Shown one piece after another: positions 44,834-52,887 of a DNA stretch of 64,000 nucleotides. This stretch comes from JAJCYK01 sp965224285 (GTDB lineage: Bacteria; Bacteroidota; Bacteroidia; Cytophagales; Cyclobacteriaceae), in contig OZ245043.1 of NCBI GenBank assembly GCA_965224285.1, positions 5,084,001-5,148,000 on the forward strand, in the 5' to 3' direction. The notes below the pieces were generated by a model. It was given only the letters and a program-made list of their open reading frames with translations. It made no database searches and was not told where the DNA came from. Numbering within the stretch: the first letter of the stretch is position 1; the number at the start of each line of letters is the position of its first letter. The position numbers and the translations under genes are program-made.

Positions 44834-45285
44834 GGTTTATCCCAGGCTTCCAGGGGTGCGGAGCTGTAGGTATCCAAAACAAACTTCCAACTACCGTCTT
44901 TCTGCCGTTTAAGGATAGTTACAAACTTTCCAACATTTTCCTGTCCAGTGCTTCTACTTAAATTATAGTAACCCACATCATAAGCATATTCACCTATGAT
45001 CTTACGTTCCAGTATTTGAAAATCGATGTTCAGAACGGTCTGGCTTTCCCGAGCCCTATTGAACATATCTTTGAATCCACCCATAAAGGATTCATGGCCC
45101 CGTTGGATGGGAATATTGGGATAAAAGTAATAGGCATCTTTTTCGTACAGTCCTCTGATTATATCAACATCCAGTAATTCATAAGCTTTACTAAATTGAT
45201 CATACACCTGGTTGATAGCTACTGAGTCCTGGGCTTGCAGATACCAGGCGGAAAACAGAAATACTACAATGAAAAGTAATCTCAT
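44830..45285 (-). CDS. Secreted SnoaL/DUF4440-like protein
   Basis: A 151-residue protein with a signal peptide (MRLLFIVVFLFSAWYLQAQ) and a cone-fold NTF2-like domain (DSVAINQVYDQFSKAYELLDVD, RGLYEKDAYYFYPN, DGSWKFVLDTY). Such proteins can be isomerases, ligand carriers or nonenzymatic. Its ATG overlaps the stop of the Tat-exported Gfo/Idh/MocA oxidoreductase (ATGA), so the two work together or are at least coexpressed. No catalytic residues can be assigned. Confidence 0.82.
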   Translation of the reverse strand: MRLLFIVVFLFSAWYLQAQDSVAINQVYDQFSKAYELLDVDIIRGLYEKDAYYFYPNIPIQRGHESFMGGFKDMFNRARESQTVLNIDFQILERKIIGEYAYDVGYYNLSRSTGQENVGKFVTILKRQKDGSWKFVLDTYSSAPLEAWDKP

Positions 45286-46706
45286 TTGCGACTTGACTTT
45301 ATTTTAGATCCGGCCTCATCCATTTTAACCGGATCCCAGTTGACTGCTCTTTTTTCAAAATAACTGACGTTGGTGGCCACTGCCGGCCCGGCAGCCCTTA
45401 GTCCGAAGGATGCATCTTCTACCACTTTACTATTATTTCGCAAAGCATCGAAGAAAATCATATGGTGATCCAGATGGTCGCTATATCCTTCAGGAGCCCG
45501 ATATTCCATATCACCGGGCTGCATTTGAGCTTCCTGAGTGGGGTATTCATTGGCGTACCATGCCTCAAATTCCTTTTTGACTTTCTCCGAAAAAGTAAAA
45601 TAGGAGTCCCATCCTCCGTATCCGGGTTGTCTGGCAAGCACATCCTTTTGTAAGCTGACAGAGCGGTTGCCCACGGTTATAACGCCTTCAGTACCTACCA
45701 GTCTGATACGAGAACTCCCCCCTGATCCATCGATCAGGTTCACCCTCATCTGCAAATTGAAAGCTCCGTGATGTTGGCCTTCAGGATAATCGTATACTCC
45801 GATCACTACATCGGGGACATCCCTTCCGTCTTTCCAGTATCTTAAACCTCCGGAAGCGTAAATCCTATTAGGTCCCAAACTCTTGGTAATAAGATGCATG
45901 CCGGAAAATAGATGTACGAACAAATCTCCCGGGACACCGGTGCCATAATCACGGTAATTCCGCCACCTGAAAAACCGGGTAGCATCGAAATCCCTTTTGG
46001 TGGTATGAGCTGTGAATCTTTCCCAATCAACTGTCTGCGGACTGGCATCCGGCGGGATGGAGTATTGCCAGGCTCCGTTTGGCGAATATCGATCTATCCA
46101 GCTTTCAACCAAAACCAAATCACCGATCGCTCCGGCATGATATAGTTCCTGGGCCTTCTTGTATACGATGGAGCTCACTCTTTGACTTCCTACCTGTAGC
46201 AGTTTACCGCTGGCTTGCTGTGCCTCTAGAAGAGCTTGACCTTCCTCAAATTTCTGCACCACGGGTTTTTCACAATAAACCGCTTTGCCTTTTTCCAAAG
46301 CGGCTATAGCAAGTCGCTGGTGCCAATGATCTGATGTGGCAATTATTACGGCATCAATATCGGGTCTATCTAATAACTCCTCCGAATCAACTGTAGTGAA
46401 AACCTGGTCCCCAAACATTTCGTTGACATGCACTCTTCTACCTTGGTATAGATCACAAGCAGCAACTAATTTCACCCCCGGTACTTTCAGGGCGGTTCTG
46501 GCATTGCTGAAACCCATAATTCCCATGCCAATGATACCCAGATTTATTTGATCGTTGGCAGCAAATCGGCTTTCCCTTTTGAGTTGCTCCACTTGCTTAT
46601 TTTCTCCCAACAGAGTCACCGATCCACTTCCGGCGAATAATGAGGTTGCGGCTAATTTTTTTACAAACTTTCGTCTTGAGGGCCGATTCTTATGTCTCAT
46701 ATCCAT
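45282..46706 (-). CDS. Tat-exported Gfo/Idh/MocA-family oxidoreductase
   Basis: A 474-residue secreted dehydrogenase. The N-terminus has a twin-arginine signal (PSRRKFVKKLAATSLFAG); the Rossmann domain follows with LGIIGMGIMGFSNAR (NAD(P) motif) and the diagnostic EKP motif (YCEKPVVQ), then a substrate-binding domain with DYGTGVPGDLF near the middle. Such exported enzymes oxidise or isomerise sugars and glycosides in Bacteroidota, often carrying the cofactor bound. The ATG before DMRHKNRPSRRKF is used; a longer frame upstream is without similarity and overlaps the glycerate kinase promoter. It precedes a SnoaL-like gene by overlap. Confidence 0.88.
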   Translation of the reverse strand: MDMRHKNRPSRRKFVKKLAATSLFAGSGSVTLLGENKQVEQLKRESRFAANDQINLGIIGMGIMGFSNARTALKVPGVKLVAACDLYQGRRVHVNEMFGDQVFTTVDSEELLDRPDIDAVIIATSDHWHQRLAIAALEKGKAVYCEKPVVQKFEEGQALLEAQQASGKLLQVGSQRVSSIVYKKAQELYHAGAIGDLVLVESWIDRYSPNGAWQYSIPPDASPQTVDWERFTAHTTKRDFDATRFFRWRNYRDYGTGVPGDLFVHLFSGMHLITKSLGPNRIYASGGLRYWKDGRDVPDVVIGVYDYPEGQHHGAFNLQMRVNLIDGSGGSSRIRLVGTEGVITVGNRSVSLQKDVLARQPGYGGWDSYFTFSEKVKKEFEAWYANEYPTQEAQMQPGDMEYRAPEGYSDHLDHHMIFFDALRNNSKVVEDASFGLRAAGPAVATNVSYFEKRAVNWDPVKMDEAGSKIKSSRK

Positions 46707-46818
46707 ATATCTTAGAAATTGACTTCTCTTAAAAATAAAAAATATAGCATATGGCTGTATATTATATGGTATTTTTCCATGGTATCCCCATTGCTGAACT
46801 TCACATATTTGTAGCTGT

Positions 46819-47952
46819 ATGAATATCCTGGTTGCTCCCGATAAGTTCAAAGGTTCACTAAGCGCCTGGGAGGTTTGTCAGGCCGTTGAAGAAGGAGTTC
46901 TACAGTACAACAGCAGTTATCAGGTCACTGCTATCCCATTGGCCGATGGCGGTGAAGGAACCCTGGAAATACTACATCGTTATCTCGATCTTCAGGCAGT
47001 GGAAGTGGAAGTTTGTGATCCACTCAGCCGCCCGATTTTGGCATCCTACAGCCTTAGCGGCAGTACTGCCTACATTGAAATGGCGGCTGCCTCAGGACTT
47101 GATTTATTAAAACCAGAGGAGCAAAATTGCCTGTATACCACCAGCTTTGGTACCGGTCAATTAGTGGCTGATGCCTATTCCCGCGGAGCGCGGGAATTCT
47201 ATTTATTTATTGGGGGTAGTGCTACCAATGATGGAGGTATAGGTTTTCTAAAAGCCTTGGGAATTTCTCCCATGCAGGGAAATTCCCACCTGCTACCCAT
47301 TGGTGAGAACCTTCTGAACATAACAGATTTTCAACAGGCAGGAGAGATTGCCGCCAATGAATCAATCCATTTCAATGTTGTATGCGATGTGAAAAACCCT
47401 CTATATGGACCAAATGGCGCATCATATGTATATGGCCCACAAAAAGGAGCCAACTCAGAGGCTGTAGAGATACTGGATCAGGGTTTACGCAATTTAGCTG
47501 AAGTAGTCATGCAAAAGCGGCAAATCGACATCGCTCACTTTGAGGGATCGGGGGCCGCTGGTGGAATTGCCGCGGGCATCAGCGCCTTTTTTCCTACTAC
47601 CATCCGGTCTGGCATCGATACCGTGATGAATATGGTTGACCTCACACAGGCGATAGCCAATGCAGATCTGGTTATTAGTGGTGAGGGTAAACTAGATGGT
47701 CAAACCTTGGAGGGAAAAGTTATTTCAGGAGTGCTGGGCTTATGTAAGGTCCATGACAAGCCTCTGGGAATTATATGCGGGGTGATCGAACTAGATGACA
47801 CAAAGTTAGAAACCTTGGGATTTTGGCGGGCTGTTTCTTTGGTAGGAGAGGAGATTGATCAACAGCTTGCTATGAGCCAGGGTTCCGGTATAGTAAAGTT
47901 AAAGGCGATACAGCTAATGGAAGCGGCAGATGAAACGGGGTTGTTTAAGTAA
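46819..47952 (+). CDS. glxK: Glycerate kinase (GlxK type)
   Basis: A 377-residue type I glycerate kinase that forms 2-phosphoglycerate from glycerate and ATP. The family landmarks APDKFKGSLSAWEV, ADGGEGTLEI, GSATNDGGIGFL, GAAGGIAAGISAF and SGEGKLDGQTLEGKV are all present. It may feed glycolysis with glycerate released from sugar acid or glyoxylate metabolism; the neighbouring oxidoreductase is divergent. It overlaps the convergent DUF3291 gene by 8 bp. Confidence 0.95.
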   Translation: MNILVAPDKFKGSLSAWEVCQAVEEGVLQYNSSYQVTAIPLADGGEGTLEILHRYLDLQAVEVEVCDPLSRPILASYSLSGSTAYIEMAAASGLDLLKPEEQNCLYTTSFGTGQLVADAYSRGAREFYLFIGGSATNDGGIGFLKALGISPMQGNSHLLPIGENLLNITDFQQAGEIAANESIHFNVVCDVKNPLYGPNGASYVYGPQKGANSEAVEILDQGLRNLAEVVMQKRQIDIAHFEGSGAAGGIAAGISAFFPTTIRSGIDTVMNMVDLTQAIANADLVISGEGKLDGQTLEGKVISGVLGLCKVHDKPLGIICGVIELDDTKLETLGFWRAVSLVGEEIDQQLAMSQGSGIVKLKAIQLMEAADETGLFK

Positions 47953-48418
47953 AAGGTCCCTCCGGTTGAAATTTTTTAGCTTGTTCGAAGCTAAGGAGTT
48001 TTCTAAAGGTGAAAGCGTATGGGGTCTCTCCAAAATCTTTAAGATAATTGAGTCTGTTAACCGCCTGATCTAGGTCAGGAAGCTTATCTGGTGGTAGGTA
48101 CCATAATACTACGTGAGGTCCTTTTATAGGGATAAACCACTTTTTCCGGAGACGCAAGAAATCCTTATGGGTGGTATGGTAAACATATCTAATAAGGCTA
48201 TGGTGGTCCCGCCATACCGACATGTTCACCAGGATATATTCATCATCAAACGGTCTAAAGGAAGTTGCATTATTGTCTCCATCTTTTAATCTCCAAATGA
48301 ACCCGGCACTGGACTCCGCTAATGCGTTTATTTTATCCAGGTTTTCTCGAAAATCTTTCATAACCGGGCTTTCCAAAGCTCCCCGCATTCTGGCAATATT
48401 AAATTGGGCTAAATTCAT
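47945..48418 (-). CDS. DUF3291 family protein
   Basis: A 157-residue soluble protein with the pattern of DUF3291, a dimeric ferredoxin-like (antibiotic-monooxygenase-like) fold: MNLAQFNIARMRGALESPVMKDF, EYILVNMSVWRDHHSLIRYVYHTTHKDFLRLR, VVLWYLPPDKLP. Its substrate is unknown. It follows the SDR gene on the same strand by 9 bp, suggesting an operon of an SDR dehydrogenase and this protein. Confidence 0.85.
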   Translation of the reverse strand: MNLAQFNIARMRGALESPVMKDFRENLDKINALAESSAGFIWRLKDGDNNATSFRPFDDEYILVNMSVWRDHHSLIRYVYHTTHKDFLRLRKKWFIPIKGPHVVLWYLPPDKLPDLDQAVNRLNYLKDFGETPYAFTFRKLLSFEQAKKFQPEGPFT

Positions 48419-48427
48419 AGTGTTATT

Positions 48428-49165
48428 TTACTGATGTTTTAATAATCCATCTGCTAGTCCGGGCGCTATCCTTTGCAACAGCCTTAGCCATTTAGCCTTA
48501 CCTATACTCGATTCAAACTTATCTTTTTTAAAGTTTTCAATAAACTCATCTACCAGCTGATCAGGGGTAATCTTTCCAGTCCCCCTGCCGATGGTCATAG
48601 GGGTGTCGACCAGGGGTGGAATAATTTCAAAGATTTTTATCTTGGTCCCCTCCAGCTGATAGCGAATAGCCTTGGTGGCGGCATGTACCCCGGCCTTGGA
48701 GGCACAGTATACCGGTGCGGATTGCTTAGGCACTATGGCAAGGACCGAACTTACATTTATCACGGCTGCCTGCTCTTTGGTCTTGAGTAGAGGTAGCGCT
48801 CCGTAAATTAGTTCAAGGGGGCTGATCAGGTTAACTCTGAGTTCCTGTTCGATTTTATTACTAAATCGATTATGACTATCCAACCACTGGTAGTTGAACT
48901 GTATGCCGGCATTATTCACCAGAATGTTCAAATCTTGATACTCAAAATGGAGTCGATCAACTAAAGCTTTTACTGCGGTTGCTTCAGCAAGGTTACAAAC
49001 TGCTGTTTCAATCTGTGGCAGTTCATTCTGCAAGTTGGCCAGGTTTTTTTCATTGCTGGAGATCACAATAATGCGATTATTCAAGTCTAAAAACTTTTTT
49101 GTCAAAGATTTTCCAATACCAGAAGTGCCTCCGGTGATGAGAATGGTGTTGTTAGAAAGGTGCAT
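48428..49165 (-). CDS. SDR-family oxidoreductase
   Basis: A 245-residue short-chain dehydrogenase with the Rossmann motif TGGTSGIGKSL, NNAG (NNAGIQF), catalytic Ser140, Tyr153 and Lys157 (YCASK). It resembles DltE-type oxidoreductases of unknown substrate. It comes 9 bp before the DUF3291 gene and probably shares its transcript; a 50-residue gene lies immediately upstream. Confidence 0.92.
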   Translation of the reverse strand: MHLSNNTILITGGTSGIGKSLTKKFLDLNNRIIVISSNEKNLANLQNELPQIETAVCNLAEATAVKALVDRLHFEYQDLNILVNNAGIQFNYQWLDSHNRFSNKIEQELRVNLISPLELIYGALPLLKTKEQAAVINVSSVLAIVPKQSAPVYCASKAGVHAATKAIRYQLEGTKIKIFEIIPPLVDTPMTIGRGTGKITPDQLVDEFIENFKKDKFESSIGKAKWLRLLQRIAPGLADGLLKHQ

Positions 49166-49223
49166 ATACGTACAATACAGGGAATATTAATGGTGTATAA
49201 ATTTAACCAGAAGTTGATTCTCA

Positions 49224-49376
49224 TTATAAATCAAATCCCTTAGATAGTTTTTCTTTTATTTGCTCAATTTTGAGATTATACTCAAACGCCGGCAATACCT
49301 CATTATTTACCCTTTTACCCGGATCATACTTTTGCCAGGGAGGCTCTTTTTGAACCCTACATTGAAATTGGCACAT
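49224..49376 (-). CDS. Small hypothetical protein upstream of the SDR gene
   Basis: A short open frame of 50 residues (MCQFQCRVQKEPPWQKYDPG at the start, ending in KLSKGFDL). No signal peptide. Two cysteines lie near the N-terminus and the C-terminal half looks helical. It reads without internal stops in a region otherwise AT-rich and lies 58 bp before the SDR gene in the same direction, so it may be the first gene of that operon. An in-frame stop lies three codons upstream of the ATG. It could also be a chance frame or a remnant. Confidence 0.35.
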   Translation of the reverse strand: MCQFQCRVQKEPPWQKYDPGKRVNNEVLPAFEYNLKIEQIKEKLSKGFDL

Positions 49377-49441
49377 TATATGTCATTGATTCAGGTAGTG
49401 TAAAATAATTAGGACGAAATAAAGTTTAATAAAGAAAATAT

Positions 49442-51520
49442 ATGCCGATAATCAGGTTAATCGTACTTATTATATTTTTTGGGAATTTTAGCTCCCAGGC
49501 TCAATCTACCTTATATCGCGATGATTTCTCCGGTAGCTCGCAGTTGTTTGGTGAAATCAAAAATCAACACTCCAAATCTGGTACCAGAGGGGGCAAGTAT
49601 CAGTGGACTTATTTAGGACAGACCCCGGCGATAATGTCCGTATATGCCAACCGGCTGGATATATCCAAGGGATTTTCCATTGAGGCCACTATAAAACCTC
49701 TTAAAGCCGGAACTGAATATGGCCTGGCATGGGGTGGAGTCGATCCTCAAAACAGTTATTATTTCTTAATTAAGGGTAAGAAATTTTCTGTTTGCAAGGT
49801 GGTGGAAGGTCGTATTACCTGCGAGCCAGATCAAAAACCAGCTAAGATCAGGTCGGATTACAACCTGATGAAGATTGAACAAAAGGGTGGGCAGATTTAT
49901 TATTATGCCAATGACATTCTACTGGTTAAGAAGCCTGTGGACGATGTAATGGGAAACTCATTTGGATTGGCTTTATGGAAAAGCGGCGAGGTACAAATGG
50001 ACGATTTGCTAATTAAGGGGGTGGCCCGATCCATAAATTCCCCCAAAGATTTCAGATATCCCCAGCAGGCAGAACATCTGGGAAATACCATTAATTCCCC
50101 ATACGAGGAGATGACGCCAGTAGTTACTCCCAACGGTAAAGGTATTTATTTCTCACGGCGATTTGATCCTGATAATACTGGTGGTCAAGGAGATCTGCAA
50201 GATGTTTACTATTCGCGTAATTCCGGTACCGGATGGACTGCTCCTGAGAATATCGGGCCACCGGTTAACAATGAAGGACCCAACGCAGTATTTTCCGTAA
50301 CTCCGGATGGAAATACCTTGCTGGTTATGAACACCTACAAGCCAGATGGCAAACAAAAGGGTATGGGGATGTCCCTTAGCAGGCGAACCAGCAAAGGTTG
50401 GAGCATCCCAGAGGATGTAAAAATGAGGCAATTCTATAACCAGAGTTTCTTCAACGAATACTTTCTCTCCAACGATGGTAAGGTGATTCTGTTGGCAGTT
50501 AAACGAAAGGATGGTTTAGGCAGCCGGGATTTGTATGTTAGCTTTGCGGAGGGGAATGGCATCTGGACTGCTCCGCGTAATCTGGGGCCTGATGTGAATA
50601 CCCCTGGAACGGAGCTGTCTCCTTTTCTGGCGGCTGATGGAAAAACCATGTATTTCAGTTCAAATGGCCATCCAGGCTATGGAAAGAACGATATTTTCAT
50701 GACCAAAAGATTGGATGAAACCTGGACCAGTTGGAGTGAGCCGGTGAACCTGGGCCCACCAATAAATTCAGCCGGTACTGATGCTTATTATAGCCTACCC
50801 GCTGCAGGAGACTATGCATATTTTGTCAGTAATGAAAGTGGAGCCGGCCGAAATGATATTTTTCGCATTGCTTTGCCAACAGCTGTAATGCCTGAGCCGG
50901 TAGTATTGGTTTACGGCAAGGTACTGAACAGTAAAACCAGCCAACCACTAGAGACTGAAATTCACTATCAAACTTTCGTTGATAACCGTGAAGTGGGGGA
51001 GGCCCATTCAGACCCTGATCAGGGCTACTATGAGATAGTACTGCCCATAAGTCAGATTTACAGCTTTTTTGCAGAAAAGCCGGGATTTTATTCTATACAA
51101 GACAGGCTTGATCTTAGCGGAGTAACGGCCTACGAAGAAATTGAGCGCGATCTCTACCTGACTCCTATTGAAGCCGGGCAGACTGTACAAATGCATAATG
51201 TGTTATTTTATCAGAGTAAAGCTCAGTTGATCCCTACCAGTTACCCTGAGTTGAACAGGCTAGCTTCTATGATGAAGGATAATCCATCCATCACCATAGA
51301 ATTAGCCGGCCATACGGATAATGTGGGTGATCGAGAAAAAAACCTAAAACTATCCGAAGACAGAGTCGATGCCGTTAAGAAATATCTGGTAAACCAGGGA
51401 GTTGAAGCCCAACGGATTACCGGAAAAGGATACGGAGGTAGTAAACCCGTAGCAGATAACAGCAGAGAGATAACCAGAAGGCTGAACCGGAGAGTTGAAT
51501 TTAAGATAATCCAGTATTGA
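49442..51520 (+). CDS. OmpA-family protein with lectin-like and PD40 domains
   Basis: A 692-residue exported protein. Order: signal peptide (about 1-20), concanavalin/LamG-like domain (about 25-195; RDDFSGSSQLFGEI, YGLAWGGVDPQNSYYF), PD40/TolB-like propeller repeats (about 205-475; GKGIYFSRRFDPDN, LSSNDGKVILLAVK, GKTMYFSSNGHPGYGKNDIFMTKR), a carboxypeptidase-regulatory-like domain (485-565), and a C-terminal OmpA domain (575-692; ELAGHTDNVGDREKN, GYGGSKPVADN, RLNRRVEF). It likely spans from peptidoglycan to the surface or sits in the periplasm. A paralogue without the lectin-like domain lies 1.4 kb away. Confidence 0.88.
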   Translation: MPIIRLIVLIIFFGNFSSQAQSTLYRDDFSGSSQLFGEIKNQHSKSGTRGGKYQWTYLGQTPAIMSVYANRLDISKGFSIEATIKPLKAGTEYGLAWGGVDPQNSYYFLIKGKKFSVCKVVEGRITCEPDQKPAKIRSDYNLMKIEQKGGQIYYYANDILLVKKPVDDVMGNSFGLALWKSGEVQMDDLLIKGVARSINSPKDFRYPQQAEHLGNTINSPYEEMTPVVTPNGKGIYFSRRFDPDNTGGQGDLQDVYYSRNSGTGWTAPENIGPPVNNEGPNAVFSVTPDGNTLLVMNTYKPDGKQKGMGMSLSRRTSKGWSIPEDVKMRQFYNQSFFNEYFLSNDGKVILLAVKRKDGLGSRDLYVSFAEGNGIWTAPRNLGPDVNTPGTELSPFLAADGKTMYFSSNGHPGYGKNDIFMTKRLDETWTSWSEPVNLGPPINSAGTDAYYSLPAAGDYAYFVSNESGAGRNDIFRIALPTAVMPEPVVLVYGKVLNSKTSQPLETEIHYQTFVDNREVGEAHSDPDQGYYEIVLPISQIYSFFAEKPGFYSIQDRLDLSGVTAYEEIERDLYLTPIEAGQTVQMHNVLFYQSKAQLIPTSYPELNRLASMMKDNPSITIELAGHTDNVGDREKNLKLSEDRVDAVKKYLVNQGVEAQRITGKGYGGSKPVADNSREITRRLNRRVEFKIIQY

Positions 51521-51528
51521 CAGAGTGC

Positions 51529-52254
51529 TTAAAGAAGGTCATAACTGAATCGGCGGGCTCCTTCTTCAATCAAGGGTTTCAGGGCCCGGGCTTGTTCCAA
51601 ACTAAGATTTTCTCTCCATCGGTCAACTCGAGTTTGGTGGTCGTTTCTGGAGTAATCCATTGAGCACTGTGCCTCTATAAATAAGCTGTTATTAGTGTTT
51701 TGTACTCTGGATGCCCATTGCTGGATTTGCCATTGATAATCCATAGTATGCATTCCGGTAGCTGACAATAATTTGCGAGCAGTCTCTAAAGGATCATTGA
51801 TCATATCCTCGAATTTGTTCACTGTCACAGCATTCCTTACCTGATCATAACCCACCGTGTTGAGATAATTCCAATGGTGGGCACATCTCTCCAGTAAAGA
51901 ATGATCCAACCAATCTTTCCAATCCGGGGGTCTGGGATGGTGACCCCAATTCTGCTCGATACCGACTTTCAATGAACAAATAGTGTCAAGGGGATGTCTA
52001 ACTTGCCAGATCCACAGGGTATCCTCAGGAAAAACCTGCTTGACATCCGGCCATAAAAATGGTAAACCAGGTGAAGCGGGCAGGCTTCCGGGTTTAGGCA
52101 TTTTAACAGCTACCGGGTCTTTAAATTTCAATTGATAAACAGCCTCCAGAGGAGGTTCTGACAAATATGTATAAGCTCTGGTATCCTGAAATAACTCACC
52201 TAAAATAGAGGTGCCGCTACGACCGCATCCCAAAATACAGACCGGTATCAACAT
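51529..52254 (-). CDS. PAPS-dependent sulfotransferase family protein
   Basis: A 241-residue sulfotransferase-fold protein. The 5'-phosphosulfate-binding loop GCGRSGTS (residues 9-16) and the 3'-phosphate motif WQVRHPLDTICS are visible, as are scattered His residues near SLLERCAHHWNYL. It would transfer sulfate from PAPS to a hydroxyl, amine or sugar acceptor; which one is unknown. The gene is flanked by two PD40-OmpA proteins, so a cell-surface or glycan acceptor is possible. It ends 8 bp from the convergent OmpA gene. Confidence 0.85.
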   Translation of the reverse strand: MLIPVCILGCGRSGTSILGELFQDTRAYTYLSEPPLEAVYQLKFKDPVAVKMPKPGSLPASPGLPFLWPDVKQVFPEDTLWIWQVRHPLDTICSLKVGIEQNWGHHPRPPDWKDWLDHSLLERCAHHWNYLNTVGYDQVRNAVTVNKFEDMINDPLETARKLLSATGMHTMDYQWQIQQWASRVQNTNNSLFIEAQCSMDYSRNDHQTRVDRWRENLSLEQARALKPLIEEGARRFSYDLL

Positions 52255-52343
52255 TTGATGAAGAGGCTATTTTATGTAGCTGATGTAATCTAGCAAAATT
52301 TTCTTTATATTGACTCACGTTGAAAATTCCTTTGATCAAGGCT

Positions 52344-52796
52344 ATGAGCGCTAAAATTACCATTGAAAAAACCGCCGAGCGATACGGATTGTATACCGCT
52401 GGGGGGCTGATCCTGTTATTTTTTATTATGAAATTCGCCGGTATTGTACACACTATCGAATTGCGGGCTTTAAACTTCTTCATATTGGCATATTTCATGG
52501 TAATGGCTCTAAGGTGGTTCAAAAAAGAAAAGCCGGCTTCCTTCACATACTTAAAAGGATTAGGATTAGGAGTTTTAACCGGGATTATTGGATCCCTGTT
52601 GTTTGCCATTTTTGTTTTTGTTTATACCAACTTCCTGGATCCTGCCTTTATGCAGGATATCATCGAAAATGAACCATTTGGGCAGTATCTAAACCCTTAT
52701 ATCGCCGCGGTAGCAGTAGCGGTAGAGGGTACAGCCTCCGGGCTTATCATCGCATTTATTGCCATGAATTACATGGATACTGTAGATACCATGTAA
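52344..52796 (+). CDS. Small membrane protein (DUF4199-like)
   Basis: A 150-residue integral membrane protein with about four helices (residues 15-32, 41-60, 77-97, 120-142) and a polar loop around KKEKPASF. It resembles the DUF4199 family in Bacteroidota, of unknown function. The ATG before SAKITIEK is used; a TTG eight codons earlier would add MKIPLIKA. The gene is divergent from the sulfotransferase; 91 bp of leader precedes the next gene on the same strand. Confidence 0.75.
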   Translation: MSAKITIEKTAERYGLYTAGGLILLFFIMKFAGIVHTIELRALNFFILAYFMVMALRWFKKEKPASFTYLKGLGLGVLTGIIGSLLFAIFVFVYTNFLDPAFMQDIIENEPFGQYLNPYIAAVAVAVEGTASGLIIAFIAMNYMDTVDTM

Positions 52797-52856
52797 TTTG
52801 AACATTATTGGTTTATTCTTTACATCGTAATTTTTAGGGGATTATTGGCTTAAAAC

Positions 52857-52887
52857 AATTGTGCTATAAATCTATTTTAGCACAATT
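52857..52887. repeat. Perfect hairpin abutting the start codon of an OmpA-family gene
   Basis: AATTGTGCTA (52857-52866) and TAGCACAATT (52878-52887) form a perfect 10-bp inverted repeat with an 11-base loop that ends right at the ATG of the downstream gene. Without a U tract it is not a standard terminator; it would either mask the translation start in the mRNA or act as an operator for a dimeric regulator. Both readings are inference. Confidence 0.55.

Noticed and set aside
52217..52609. 130-residue minus-strand frame overlapping the DUF4199-like gene
   Set aside because: It overlaps the start of the divergent sulfotransferase and a membrane protein with clear helices on the other strand.
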